Below, piece after piece: positions 53,285-61,590 of a DNA stretch of 64,000 nt. Both the position numbers and the translations under genes were made by a program. Within the stretch, counting starts at the first letter, position 1. Each line of letters begins with the position of its first letter. A model generated the notes under the pieces. The model did not search any database. It was not told where the DNA came from and worked only from the letters and a program-made list of their open reading frames with translations. Origin of the DNA: Paraburkholderia sabiae (GTDB lineage: Bacteria > Pseudomonadota > Gammaproteobacteria > Burkholderiales > Burkholderiaceae); contig NZ_CP125295.1 in the NCBI RefSeq assembly GCF_030412785.1, positions 1,922,001 through 1,986,000 of the forward strand, read 5' to 3'.

Positions 53285-53493
53285 GAACGCACCTCCTCGC
53301 CGGATCCATCATGCCGGTTGACGGGATCGAACCAGTAAATGAGGCCCATGATGATGGAACTCAGCACGACCCACATGACAATCCAGGCAAGCACGAACGG
53401 CATGCCGAGCACGAGCGGCTCGACGTGGTTGGCGAACGGGACGCCGAGCAGAATGCCGATGAACGGCAGCACGGCGAGCAGACGAAATGACAT
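53281..53493 (-). CDS. DUF3311 small membrane protein
   Basis: A 70-residue protein with two hydrophobic helices (LLAVLPFIGILLGVPFAN and AWIVMWVVLSSIIMGLIYWF). GAGAGGAGTTG precedes the ATG at 53493. It matches the DUF3311 proteins that are nearly always found next to SSS monocarboxylate carriers, and it overlaps the symporter gene here. It is probably an accessory subunit; a small partner of this kind is also known for acetate permeases. Confidence 0.88.
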   Translation of the reverse strand: MSFRLLAVLPFIGILLGVPFANHVEPLVLGMPFVLAWIVMWVVLSSIIMGLIYWFDPVNRHDGSGEEVRS

Positions 53494-53808
53494 GGGACAA
53501 CTCCTCTCGATTGTGATTGAGTCGGTCTCGATGAACGTCAATTCATGAAGCAATGACTGGGATGCCGCGCACCGACTTTATGCCTCTTGCCACATTTCGG
53601 TAAAGGTCGCCAAAAATGTGCAGGCATAATGAAAGCAATAACCGCAAACGCAGTGCCTGTCAGCATCGGCATGGTTCGAATGTGTGCTGCAATGCATGAA
53701 TATCGTGTCTGTGCGTAGCGGGTAAATTTCGTTGCATATACACTGATCGGCCTTCATGCTCGCGTTGCGCGGCGCAAAAAACAAAACCGTCAAAGAGCGA
53801 TTCCATCG
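53494..53808. other. Divergent intergenic region, no gene seen
   Basis: Between the DUF3311 gene and marC. It is moderately AT-rich with several TATA-like stretches (for example near 53735). No frame, hairpin with T-run or known operator was found. Confidence 0.5.
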
Positions 53809-54480
53809 ATGATTGCGAGCCTGATTTCGGAGATTCTGTTCGGCTTCACGGGATTGATCAGCATCATCAATCCGATCGCGATCGCCTTCGTGTTTCTCGA
53901 CCGCACGGACTCGCTAACGGACGCCGAACGTGCCGCGCTCGCCAAGCGCGTCTCCATCAATGCGTTCTTCGTGCTGCTGGTCGTATTCTTTGTCGGCACG
54001 CCGATCCTGCATTTCTTCGGCATTTCGATGGAGGCGTTGCGCATCGGCGGCGGGCTGGCTGTCGCCGTCAGCGCCTGGAACATGCTCAACGCGCCCGAAC
54101 GGCAGCCGAACGAAGCGGCCGTGAAGCCCGTCGATCCCGACAACGCGATGTCGAAGGCGTTCTTTCCGCTGACGGTGCCGCTCACCACCGGCCCCGGCAC
54201 GATGGCCACCGCGATCGCGCTGAATGCGAACCGCAGTCACAAGCTGTCGGAGTTTCTGATGTCGTCGATTGCATCCGTGACGATTTCGTTTCTCGTCATG
54301 CTCGCGATCTGGTTCACGTATAACCATGCAGCCACGTTCGGGCGCCTGCTCGGCAAGGAAGGGACGAAGGTCGCGTTGCGCGTCTCCGCGTTCCTGCTGT
54401 TGTGCATCGGCGTGCAGATCATCCTGACGGGGCTGGCCGAGTTTCTTGCGCCGATCGCCAGCGGACGGGCGGGCGGCTGA
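53809..54480 (+). CDS. MarC-family integral membrane protein
   Basis: A 223-residue protein with six hydrophobic segments. The family pattern LFGFTGLISIINPIAIAFVFL is at the N-terminus, AFFPLTVPLTTGPGTMATAI is near residue 120, and FLLLCIGVQIILTGLAEFL closes the protein. The function of MarC proteins is unsettled; an old link to multiple antibiotic resistance was withdrawn. It is monocistronic here. Confidence 0.9.
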   Translation: MIASLISEILFGFTGLISIINPIAIAFVFLDRTDSLTDAERAALAKRVSINAFFVLLVVFFVGTPILHFFGISMEALRIGGGLAVAVSAWNMLNAPERQPNEAAVKPVDPDNAMSKAFFPLTVPLTTGPGTMATAIALNANRSHKLSEFLMSSIASVTISFLVMLAIWFTYNHAATFGRLLGKEGTKVALRVSAFLLLCIGVQIILTGLAEFLAPIASGRAGG

Positions 54481-54552
54481 ACGGGCGGTGCGCCGCAGCC
54501 GTCCCTTTCAAACGGGCGCGCACGCAGACGTTTTTCATCGAGGAGAGCGATC

Positions 54553-55386
54553 ATGTGCCGCTGGCTGGCTTACACAGGGAACCCGATTCAGCTCGAAGCC
54601 GTGCTGTTCCGGGCGAAGCATTCGCTGATCGACCAGAGCCTGCATTCGCGGCTCGGCGCCACCACGACGAATGGCGACGGCTTCGGCGTCGGCTGGTACG
54701 GCCATCCAACCGACATCCCGTTCCGCTACCGCTGCGCGCATCCTGCGTGGAGCGACCGCAACCTGCGCGATGCTGCGCGGGCCGTGCGTGCGCCGCTGTT
54801 CGTCGCGCATATCCGCGCGGCGACGGATACGCCGTCGCAGGAAACCAACTGCCATCCGTTCCGCTACGGCCGCTGGCTCTTCATGCACAACGGCCTCATA
54901 CGCGACTATCCGAAAGTGCGGCGCGACCTGATGCTCGGCATCGACCCGGAGCTGTTCGCCTCGATCGAAGGCTCGACGGATTCCGAGGTCATGTTCTATC
55001 TCGCGCTGACGTTCGGGCTGGAGATCGATCCCGTGCTGGCGCTCGAACGCATGGCGGGTTTCGTCGAGGAAACGGGGCGGCGGCATGGCATCGAGGCGCC
55101 GCTGAACATGACCGTCTGCGCGACGGACGGCGAGCAGATCGTGTCGGCGCGCTATTCGAGCGAGCGGCAGTCGCGCTCGCTTTTTCATAGCACGTCGATC
55201 CGTCATCTGATGGAGTTGTATCCTGAGGATCCGCGTCTTGCCGCCGTCGGCGAAGACGCGTTTCTCGTGCTGTCGGAGCCGCTCGTCGACCTGGAAGGCT
55301 GGTGGGAAGAAATTCCGGAGTCGACGGCGATCGTCGCGCGGCGCGGCGTAATCGAGTCGCGCGTATTCGATCCGCATGGAACCTAG
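54553..55386 (+). CDS. Class II glutamine amidotransferase (YafJ-like)
   Basis: A 277-residue N-terminal-nucleophile hydrolase. Cys2 is the nucleophile after Met removal (MCRWLAYTG), followed by RLGATTTNGDGFGVGWYG, VAHIRAATDTPSQETNCHPF and FMHNGLIRDYP, which form the glutaminase site. The family releases ammonia from glutamine or a gamma-glutamyl compound such as gamma-glutamyl-hercynylcysteine sulfoxide (EgtC). No acceptor domain or synthetase lies next to it, so the substrate is unknown. AGGAG precedes the ATG. Confidence 0.9.
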   Translation: MCRWLAYTGNPIQLEAVLFRAKHSLIDQSLHSRLGATTTNGDGFGVGWYGHPTDIPFRYRCAHPAWSDRNLRDAARAVRAPLFVAHIRAATDTPSQETNCHPFRYGRWLFMHNGLIRDYPKVRRDLMLGIDPELFASIEGSTDSEVMFYLALTFGLEIDPVLALERMAGFVEETGRRHGIEAPLNMTVCATDGEQIVSARYSSERQSRSLFHSTSIRHLMELYPEDPRLAAVGEDAFLVLSEPLVDLEGWWEEIPESTAIVARRGVIESRVFDPHGT

Positions 55387-55477
55387 TGCTTTTGCACATT
55401 CGGGCGCGCGTGATTCGCGTAAACCCTGATACGCAGCGCGCGTCCGACTGCCGTTGTTGCATGAAGGGAGTGCAACC

Positions 55478-57793
55478 ATGAGTCGTCAAGTGACTGCAGA
55501 CATCGCGACTGACAAGCCAGCCGGGCGCACTCGCCGCGGAACCGATCTGGCCGCCGAGGTGCTGGCATCGGAACAGAGCGTATTGCGCCTGCTCACGCGC
55601 AGCACGCCGCTGCCCGAACTGCTGGCCGAGGTGTGCCGCCGTGCCGAAACGCTGCTGGGCGAAGGCGCGCAATGCTCGATCCTCGTGCTCGACACGGACA
55701 GCGTTACCGTGCGCGTCGGCGCGGCGCCGTCGCTGCCGCGGCAATACAGCGCGTCGATCGACGGCATGCGCATCGGTCCGTGCGCCGGTTCGTGCGGCAC
55801 GGCGATGTACGAGCGGCGGCTGGTGATCGTCGAGGACATCGGCAACGATCCGCTGTGGGCCGATTATCAGCATCTCGCGCTTCCGCTTGGGCTTCGCGCG
55901 TGCTGGTCGGTGCCGTTCGAGGACGACGCCGGCCAGGTGCTCGGCGCGTTCGGCGTCTATTACGACAGACAGCGCCGTCCCAACGACGACGAACAGGCGC
56001 TCCTGCGCGAGATCGGCCAGAGCGTCGGGCTGGCCGTCCATCAGGATCTGATGCGCAAGCGGCTCGCGGAGAGCGAGGAGCATCATCGGCTCGTCGTCGA
56101 TCATCTGAATGAAGGCATCGTCGTGCAGTCGCGCGAAGGCATCGTGCTCGCCTGTAATCCGAGTGCGCGGCGCATGCTGCGCGCGACGGGCGAGGTGATC
56201 GGCCAGGACATCTACAAGGTGATTCGCGCGGCTTACTGGGACGACGGCACGCGGGTCGAGACCAGCGATCAGCCGACGCGGCGCGTGTTGCGCACGGGCC
56301 GGCCCGTGGTCGGCATGACGCTGCGGCTCGAACTGATGGGCGGCGGCTCGATCTGGATCACCGAGAACGTCGTGCCTATCTTCAAGCCGGGTGAAATCGA
56401 ACCGGGTGCCGTGCTCATCTCGTTCAACGACATCAGCGCGGTGCAGGCGGCACGCGCCCAGTTACAGCATCTCGCCACGCGCGATTCGCTGACGGGGCTC
56501 TACAATCGGGCCTATCTCGCCGACCGGATGAGCGAGTTGCTCGCGCCGCATGCGGGCCCCGCGTACGAACGAGGAAAGCCACCGGCCGCCGTGCGCAAGC
56601 TCGCCGTGCTGTTCGTCGATCTCGACGGCTTCAAGAAGGTCAACGACATCGCCGGCCACGAAGCAGGTGACGCACTGCTATGCAGCGTCGCCGCGCGGCT
56701 TGCCGCCTGTGTGCGCGGCGAGGATACGCTGGCGCGCGTCGGCGGCGATGAGTTCGTGATCGCGACGGGCGATTACGGCGACGCGTCGTTCCTGACATCG
56801 CTTGCGCAACAGGTGCTCGACACGATCGCGCAGCCGTTCGCGGTCGGCGGCAACGAGTATTACCTGGGCGCGTCGATCGGCATCAGTCTCTATCCCGACG
56901 ACGGACGCGACGCGCAGACACTGATGCGCAACGCCGACTCCGCGATGTACGACGCGAAGCAGCGCGGCCGCAACAACTTCCAGTTTTTCACGGCCGAACT
57001 GAGCCAGCGGCTGCAACGGCGCTTCGCGATCGAGCAGTCGTTGCGGCGCGCGCTCGTCGCCGATGAGCTGAGCCTTGCGTATCAGCCGATCGTCGAGGGC
57101 GAGACGGGGCGCATCGTCGGCGCAGAGGCGCTGCTGCGCTGGTACAACGCCGAGCTGGGCCAAGTGTCGCCCGTCGAGTTCATTCCCGTTGCCGAGGACA
57201 CGGGCCTGATCATCGATATCGGCCGCTGGGTGCTGGAAAACGCGTGCCGGCAGGCGGTCGAATGGCGCCGCACGATCACGCCGCATCTGATGATCGCGGT
57301 GAACCTGTCGCCGCGGCAGATCAACGGCGAGCTGATCGGACATGTCGCGTCGAGTCTCGAGCAGGCAGGGCTGGAGCCGTCGGCGCTCGAACTGGAAATC
57401 ACGGAAGGCGTGCTGATGAGCGACAGCGACGCCGTGATGCCGCTTCTGACGACGCTCGCGCGTATGGGCGTGCGCATTTCCGTCGACGATTTCGGCACCG
57501 GCTATTCGTCGCTGTCGTATCTGAAGCGCTTTCCGCTGCATAGCCTGAAGGTGGACCGCTCGTTTGTCGCGGGCTTGCCCGCGCATCGCGATGCCGTGGC
57601 GATCACGCATGCCGTCGTCGCGATGGCGCACTCGCTCGGCATGAACGTGACGGCCGAAGGTGTCGAAACGAGTGAGCAATCGGATTTTCTGCGCTCGATC
57701 GGCTGCGAGCGGCAGCAGGGCTATCTGTTCGGCAGGCCCGTCGTGCCCGGCGAGTTCGCGCGCGAAGCGCAGCGGCTACAGGCAGGCGTTTGA
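55478..57793 (+). CDS. GAF-PAS-GGDEF-EAL c-di-GMP signalling protein
   Basis: A 771-residue bifunctional-type protein with no membrane segments. Domains are a GAF sensor (about 45-185), a PAS sensor (about 195-320), a GGDEF cyclase (about 335-505) and an EAL phosphodiesterase (about 515-765). The cyclase site GGDEF is intact at 422-426, with the inhibitory RxxD (RGED) five residues before it. The EAL site is intact: EALLRW (550-555), NLSPRQ, DDFGTGYSSLSYL, KVDRSF and AEGVET. Both activities are therefore possible. GAAGGGAG precedes the ATG at 55478. A PilZ receptor is encoded at 41834-42808. Confidence 0.93.
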   Translation: MSRQVTADIATDKPAGRTRRGTDLAAEVLASEQSVLRLLTRSTPLPELLAEVCRRAETLLGEGAQCSILVLDTDSVTVRVGAAPSLPRQYSASIDGMRIGPCAGSCGTAMYERRLVIVEDIGNDPLWADYQHLALPLGLRACWSVPFEDDAGQVLGAFGVYYDRQRRPNDDEQALLREIGQSVGLAVHQDLMRKRLAESEEHHRLVVDHLNEGIVVQSREGIVLACNPSARRMLRATGEVIGQDIYKVIRAAYWDDGTRVETSDQPTRRVLRTGRPVVGMTLRLELMGGGSIWITENVVPIFKPGEIEPGAVLISFNDISAVQAARAQLQHLATRDSLTGLYNRAYLADRMSELLAPHAGPAYERGKPPAAVRKLAVLFVDLDGFKKVNDIAGHEAGDALLCSVAARLAACVRGEDTLARVGGDEFVIATGDYGDASFLTSLAQQVLDTIAQPFAVGGNEYYLGASIGISLYPDDGRDAQTLMRNADSAMYDAKQRGRNNFQFFTAELSQRLQRRFAIEQSLRRALVADELSLAYQPIVEGETGRIVGAEALLRWYNAELGQVSPVEFIPVAEDTGLIIDIGRWVLENACRQAVEWRRTITPHLMIAVNLSPRQINGELIGHVASSLEQAGLEPSALELEITEGVLMSDSDAVMPLLTTLARMGVRISVDDFGTGYSSLSYLKRFPLHSLKVDRSFVAGLPAHRDAVAITHAVVAMAHSLGMNVTAEGVETSEQSDFLRSIGCERQQGYLFGRPVVPGEFAREAQRLQAGV

Positions 57794-57863
57794 TTCTGGA
57801 GCCGTCGCGTAGTTTCACGCGGCGCAGGTACACTGGCGCTCGTTTTTTTCCTGCGAGCGACAA

Positions 57864-58835
57864 GTGAACGGAAAGTTGAAGTGCGCATTTGATGGCATGC
57901 GACGGGGTGGCGTCGGCGTGCTCGCTGCGTTCGTGTTGTCGCTTTCAGGCGCGCATGCTGCGGAGCAAGCCGCCGTCGTACAGACGCGCGTATTCGAAGC
58001 ATCGCCGTGGATGTCGTACTACGGCGACGCTGCGTCGCTCGGCAGTCTCGCTCGCGTTGCGTCGACGTTTCGCGTGATCGACGTCGATCTCGATCCCGAC
58101 GCGGGCAACTTCACCCCCGCCGAAGTCGCCGCGCTGAAGAACGGCGGCCGCAACGTCGTGCTGAGCTACCTGAACCTCGGATCGTGCGAGACGTATCGCT
58201 CGTACTGGCGCGACGTGCCTGACGGCTTCGTATCGTGTGAGGCGAACAAGGCGGCGCACGCTGGCACGTATCGCGGTTATCGGCAGGAAATGTGGATGAA
58301 CCTGTCGAACGCGGATTATCAGCGGCTCATCGTCGATTACGTCGCGCCGCGTCTCGTCGCGCAGGGTGCGGACGGCTTCTATCTCGACAACCTCGAAATC
58401 GTCGAACACGGCACGGCGACACGCAACGGTCCGTGCGATGCAACATGCGCACAAGGCGGTCTCGATCTCGTGCGCAAGCTGCGCGAGAAATATCCCGAAC
58501 TGATCCTGGTGATGCAGAACGCCACCGGCCGCACGACGCGCGAGGGCTCGACGGGCGGCGTCGCGTTTGCGTCGCTGCTCGACGGCATCGCGCACGAAGA
58601 GGTGTATGCGCCGAAGTACGACCCGTCAGTCGAAGCGGAACTGGCTGCTTGGAAAGCGATGGCGCTCAGGCCGAATGGACACGCGTTCTGGATCGCAACG
58701 CTCGATTATGTGGGCGGCTGCGAGGCGGCGGCGAAAGCACGCCGCGTGTACGCGCGCAGCCGCGCGAAGGGTTTCGTGCCGTATGCGTCGGATGCGAGCG
58801 CGCGGCAGGGCGTCGTGTGCTATTGGGAGAAGTGA
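57864..58835 (+). CDS. GH114-family glycosidase (endo-alpha-1,4-polygalactosaminidase-like)
   Basis: A secreted TIM-barrel protein of 323 residues from the GTG at 57864, or 312 from the ATG at 57897. The ATG makes a normal signal peptide (MRRGGVGVLAAFVLSLSGAHA). Typical GH114 blocks are FRVIDVDLDP, VVLSYLNLGSCETYRSYW, EMWMNLSNADYQRLIVDYV and GADGFYLDNLEIVE, where the acidic residues of the barrel rim lie. Family members cut galactosaminogalactan-type polymers. It follows a c-di-GMP enzyme, which suggests a link to exopolysaccharide turnover. Confidence 0.82.
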   Translation: MNGKLKCAFDGMRRGGVGVLAAFVLSLSGAHAAEQAAVVQTRVFEASPWMSYYGDAASLGSLARVASTFRVIDVDLDPDAGNFTPAEVAALKNGGRNVVLSYLNLGSCETYRSYWRDVPDGFVSCEANKAAHAGTYRGYRQEMWMNLSNADYQRLIVDYVAPRLVAQGADGFYLDNLEIVEHGTATRNGPCDATCAQGGLDLVRKLREKYPELILVMQNATGRTTREGSTGGVAFASLLDGIAHEEVYAPKYDPSVEAELAAWKAMALRPNGHAFWIATLDYVGGCEAAAKARRVYARSRAKGFVPYASDASARQGVVCYWEK

Positions 58836-58857
58836 ACGCGAGGCGCGGTCCTGAAGA

Positions 58858-59496
58858 TCAGGCGCGCGACGTCAGTATCTTCAAACCCGCGAGGCCGAAC
58901 ACGACAGCCAGCCCGCCGTCGAGCCAGCGGCGAATCGACAGATACACGCGCCGCGCGAGCGGCGTCGAGAAAAGCGCGGCGTAGCTGCCGAACACCAGCA
59001 TGCCGATCGCGAGACAGCCGGCGACGGTCGTCAGCATATGCGGCGCGCCACCATTGGCAGGCGACGCCAGCGCTACCACCGAAATCCACACGAGAATCGC
59101 CTTCGGGTTCGTCAGATGCATTAGCAGACCGCGCGTGTAGATACGGCGCAACGACAGTGGTTCACCCGACGTCTGCGTTTGCGCGGCGCGCGGCCGCAAC
59201 GCCGAGCGGCCCGACTTGAACGCCAGGTACAGCAGATAGCATCCGCCGAAAATCTTCAGCCCGGCCATCAAGCCCGAATACGCGAGCAGCGCCGCCGACA
59301 GACCGAGCGCCGCCAGCATCGCCCAGAAGCACGAGCCGCACACGACGCCCGCGGCGAACGAGAACGCGGCTTTGCGCCCATCCGTGCTCGCGATCGACAT
59401 GATGGCGAGATTGCTCGGCCCGGGACTCGCCGTGCCGACGAAATACGCGGAGTAGGCGAACAGGACGTCGGCGGAAAGCATTGGCAGGTTGGTCAT
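58858..59496 (-). CDS. LysE/RhtB-family amino-acid exporter
   Basis: A 212-residue inner-membrane protein with six hydrophobic segments. The family motif FVGTASPGPSNLAIMSIASTDGRKAAF lies near residue 15, and GGCYLLYLAFKSGRSALR near 72 and LTNPKAILVWISVVALA near 110 complete the pattern. The start at 59496 fits the family; the frame stays open upstream, but that part is not protein-like. It exports amino acids or homoserine-lactone-like molecules; the substrate is unknown. Confidence 0.9.
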   Translation of the reverse strand: MTNLPMLSADVLFAYSAYFVGTASPGPSNLAIMSIASTDGRKAAFSFAAGVVCGSCFWAMLAALGLSAALLAYSGLMAGLKIFGGCYLLYLAFKSGRSALRPRAAQTQTSGEPLSLRRIYTRGLLMHLTNPKAILVWISVVALASPANGGAPHMLTTVAGCLAIGMLVFGSYAALFSTPLARRVYLSIRRWLDGGLAVVFGLAGLKILTSRA

Positions 59497-59623
59497 GGAG
59501 TGCGCGCGTTCGGGTGACGAAGTGAGCAAAGATTGTGGCTGCTGGATGCGCGAAGCGGAATAGACAATTGGCCGTTCGCCAGCCAGGCCAGCAGTAAGCA
59601 AGCTGTTGGACAGGCCTGGATAG

Positions 59624-60382
59624 TCAGCGCCGTGCTGCGTGCGGGAGGTTTGGCCAGCAGCGCGCGGCGATGCGCGCGTGATACGCCATCAGCGCGGGAT
59701 GCTGCGAGACGAAATCGCGCACGGGGCTGTCGAACGGGTGCACGGCCGTCGTGTGAATCCACGCGAAACAGGTTGCGTCGATGGTGGTCGGTTCGTCGCC
59801 GAGCAGAAAGGGCTGGTCGCCGAGCAGATCCGCGACGGCCTGCCATCCGTCGATGCCCATGCGCGCGACGTCGTCGTAGCTATGCCGTCCCGTGCCTTGC
59901 TCCCACGCCTGGCGCAACACCTTGCGTCGGATCACGGGCAACAGCAGCGGCGTGAACGCGCCGACCAGCGGCCGCGCGGGCGCAGGCGCGGTGTGTTGCG
60001 CGTAGTCGGTCAGAATTGGCTTGTAGATCGCCATGTTGCCGTCGACGGCCCAGCGAAAATACACGGTCACGAAATAGAGGTGCGTTTCGAGCAACGCCTT
60101 GATCGCGGCGGATTGCGCACGTTGCTTCGGGTCGAGCCGCGCGTCGTTCAACGCCTGCGGGTAGCGGTCTTGCAGATAAGCGATGATTGCAGACGAATCG
60201 CACACGGTCACGCCGTCGATGTCTGCCACGGGCAGCTTCTTTTTCGGCATCGCATTGAGATTGCCGATGCGTCCTTCGTACGGAATGTTCGAGAGTCTTA
60301 GCCACGTTTCGAGCTTGACGACGAACGGACTGAGATCGGGTGGCATGGCGCCCGCGCCGTCTCCGAACTTGTACACGATCAT
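59624..60382 (-). CDS. Glutathione S-transferase-like protein (Fax/metaxin type)
   Basis: A 252-residue protein with a thioredoxin-like N-domain (MIVYKFGDGAGAMPPDLSPFVVKLETWL, LPVADIDGVTVCDSSAIIAYL) and an all-helical C-domain (LGDEPTTIDATCFAWIHTTA). The DSSAI turn is the glutathione gamma-glutamyl site. There is no cysteine in the N-terminal active-site loop. The pattern resembles the failed-axon-connections and metaxin branch. Its activity is not known. Confidence 0.85.
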   Translation of the reverse strand: MIVYKFGDGAGAMPPDLSPFVVKLETWLRLSNIPYEGRIGNLNAMPKKKLPVADIDGVTVCDSSAIIAYLQDRYPQALNDARLDPKQRAQSAAIKALLETHLYFVTVYFRWAVDGNMAIYKPILTDYAQHTAPAPARPLVGAFTPLLLPVIRRKVLRQAWEQGTGRHSYDDVARMGIDGWQAVADLLGDQPFLLGDEPTTIDATCFAWIHTTAVHPFDSPVRDFVSQHPALMAYHARIAARCWPNLPHAARR

Positions 60383-60637
60383 GGCGTCCCCTCGGCCCGG
60401 TGGTTGTGATGGCGATGCGCCCGTCGCGCGGGCGCGGCATCGGGAATCCTACAGGCATGCGGCGGCGCGCGTAACTTCCGTGCCAGCACTGCGCATCGAT
60501 TGTTGTATCCACGTGAACATAGATTCCCCGCGTAGGCCATTGATGCTGGACGAGAGATTTATAGAATGGTCATCAAGGGGCGTCGGATTCGGTGGACGCC
60601 AGGCGATTCAGGAATCGGACGGATTGTGGAGGTAGAA

Positions 60638-60808
60638 ATGGACATCCTCGATATAGCGCGGCAAGCAGGGATGACGGTCGTGCTCGAAGCGCGGATCGGG
60701 CGGCAGGAATATCACAGCGTGCATGGCTCAATCGCGGCGCTGGAGAGCTTCGCGGAGCGGGTGCGCGCGTCGACGGCGGAAGAACTGCAAGCCGTCGAGC
60801 AGGATTGA
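60638..60808 (+). CDS. Small conserved-looking protein (56 aa)
   Basis: A 56-residue protein (MDILDIARQAGMTVVLEAR start, EELQAVEQD end). A strong ribosome site GGAGGT lies five bases before the ATG at 60638 and decides the start; an in-frame ATG at 60566 lacks one. The predicted shape is a short beta region and a C-terminal helix. The family is not recognised. Codon use matches real genes here. Confidence 0.7.
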   Translation: MDILDIARQAGMTVVLEARIGRQEYHSVHGSIAALESFAERVRASTAEELQAVEQD

Positions 60809-60812
60809 GCAA

Positions 60813-60844
60813 TAAAAAAGAGCCGTCGACTCGCGACGGCTCTT
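60813..60844 (-). terminator. Terminator reading leftward after the 26-aa gene
   Basis: AAGAGCCGTCG pairs with CGACGGCTCTT across ACTCG. On the minus strand the stem is followed by a six-T run; on the plus strand only TT follows. It therefore mainly serves the short minus-strand gene at 60879-60959. Confidence 0.75.
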
Positions 60845-60878
60845 CGTGCTACGTGGTCTCCGGCGCTCGATCTGACGA

Positions 60879-60959
60879 TCAGCCGCTGAACAGTTCGACG
60901 AGACAGACGATCGTCGTGAACAGTCCGATGCAGCCGCCCAATGCGACTGCGCCTTGCAT
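60879..60959 (-). CDS. 26-residue hydrophobic small protein
   Basis: A very short gene reading leftward. AGGAGGTTTC sits directly before the ATG at 60959, one of the best ribosome sites in the window. The product MQGAVALGGCIGLFTTIVCL plus VELFSG is a single membrane helix with two cysteines. A rho-independent terminator follows 35 bases after the stop. It has its own start and stop signals, so it looks like a real small membrane protein. No family is recognised. Confidence 0.6.
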   Translation of the reverse strand: MQGAVALGGCIGLFTTIVCLVELFSG

Positions 60960-61590
60960 GAAACCTCCTAGATTCCCCATATAGCGCTCCGTGATGTTCT
61001 GGGTGTGGCGCTAGTCTAATTCGAAAGAAATAAGAAAGGTAAAAGAAAGTATAGGTGGAGTTCTTGCCGGTTTTTGTTGAATTCGACTTGTACGATGACG
61101 TATCTCAACTCGTTTGCGTCACTCGGATCCTCTTCTGACCTCCGGCTGTTCTTCGCTGGACGCGTTTTATACATCCTTCCGCTTTGATCTTCATGGCGTC
61201 CCCGTCGCTCCAGAAAGGCTGACTTCAGGCCGAGAGCGGGCGCTCGACGCCGCGCGTATCGAAGACCATCATAAAGAGCCGATCTTCTATGAACTCTGCC
61301 CGATACCGATATTCCATTTGGCGCACAAGAGAACAATCTTATGTTCGAACGAACATGCTGAAAGACTGTGCGAGTCGTTGCCGTTTATCGGCGTAATTGC
61401 CTAAGAATTACATAGGCGCTCAGTCTGACAGGCTTTTCGCCGGATCGAATGTAGGTATTACATGGTTTTCCCTGGTATCCGACAGACGTTTCAGTGATAC
61501 GATGACCGACGATAAATGCCGATCCGATGTTCGAATTCGCTCATTGATCGGTTGGACGCCGGGCGGCCTCAGCCCCGGTCCGTAAAAGGA
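60960..61590. other. 631-bp gene-poor, AT-richer region
   Basis: This gap lies between the 26-residue gene and the sugar transporter. Frames on either strand (61114-61404 plus, 61016-61336 minus) have no ribosome site or family resemblance. It must contain the promoters of both flanking genes. The notable element is the dyad at 61341-61356. Confidence 0.5.
61341..61356. promoter_or_regulatory. GlpR-like inverted repeat upstream of the sugar genes
   Basis: ATGTTCG-AA-CGAACAT is a perfect dyad. The half-sites are the same as in the GlpR/DeoR operator of enterobacteria, though the spacer is two bases shorter. A further half-site with flank, ATGTTCGAA, lies at 61527-61535, 64 bases before the transporter start. 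Confidence 0.5.

Noticed and set aside
61016..61404. Overlapping frames on both strands ahead of the sugar transporter
   Set aside because: Neither has a ribosome site, recognisable family or consistent codon use, and both cross the candidate operator.
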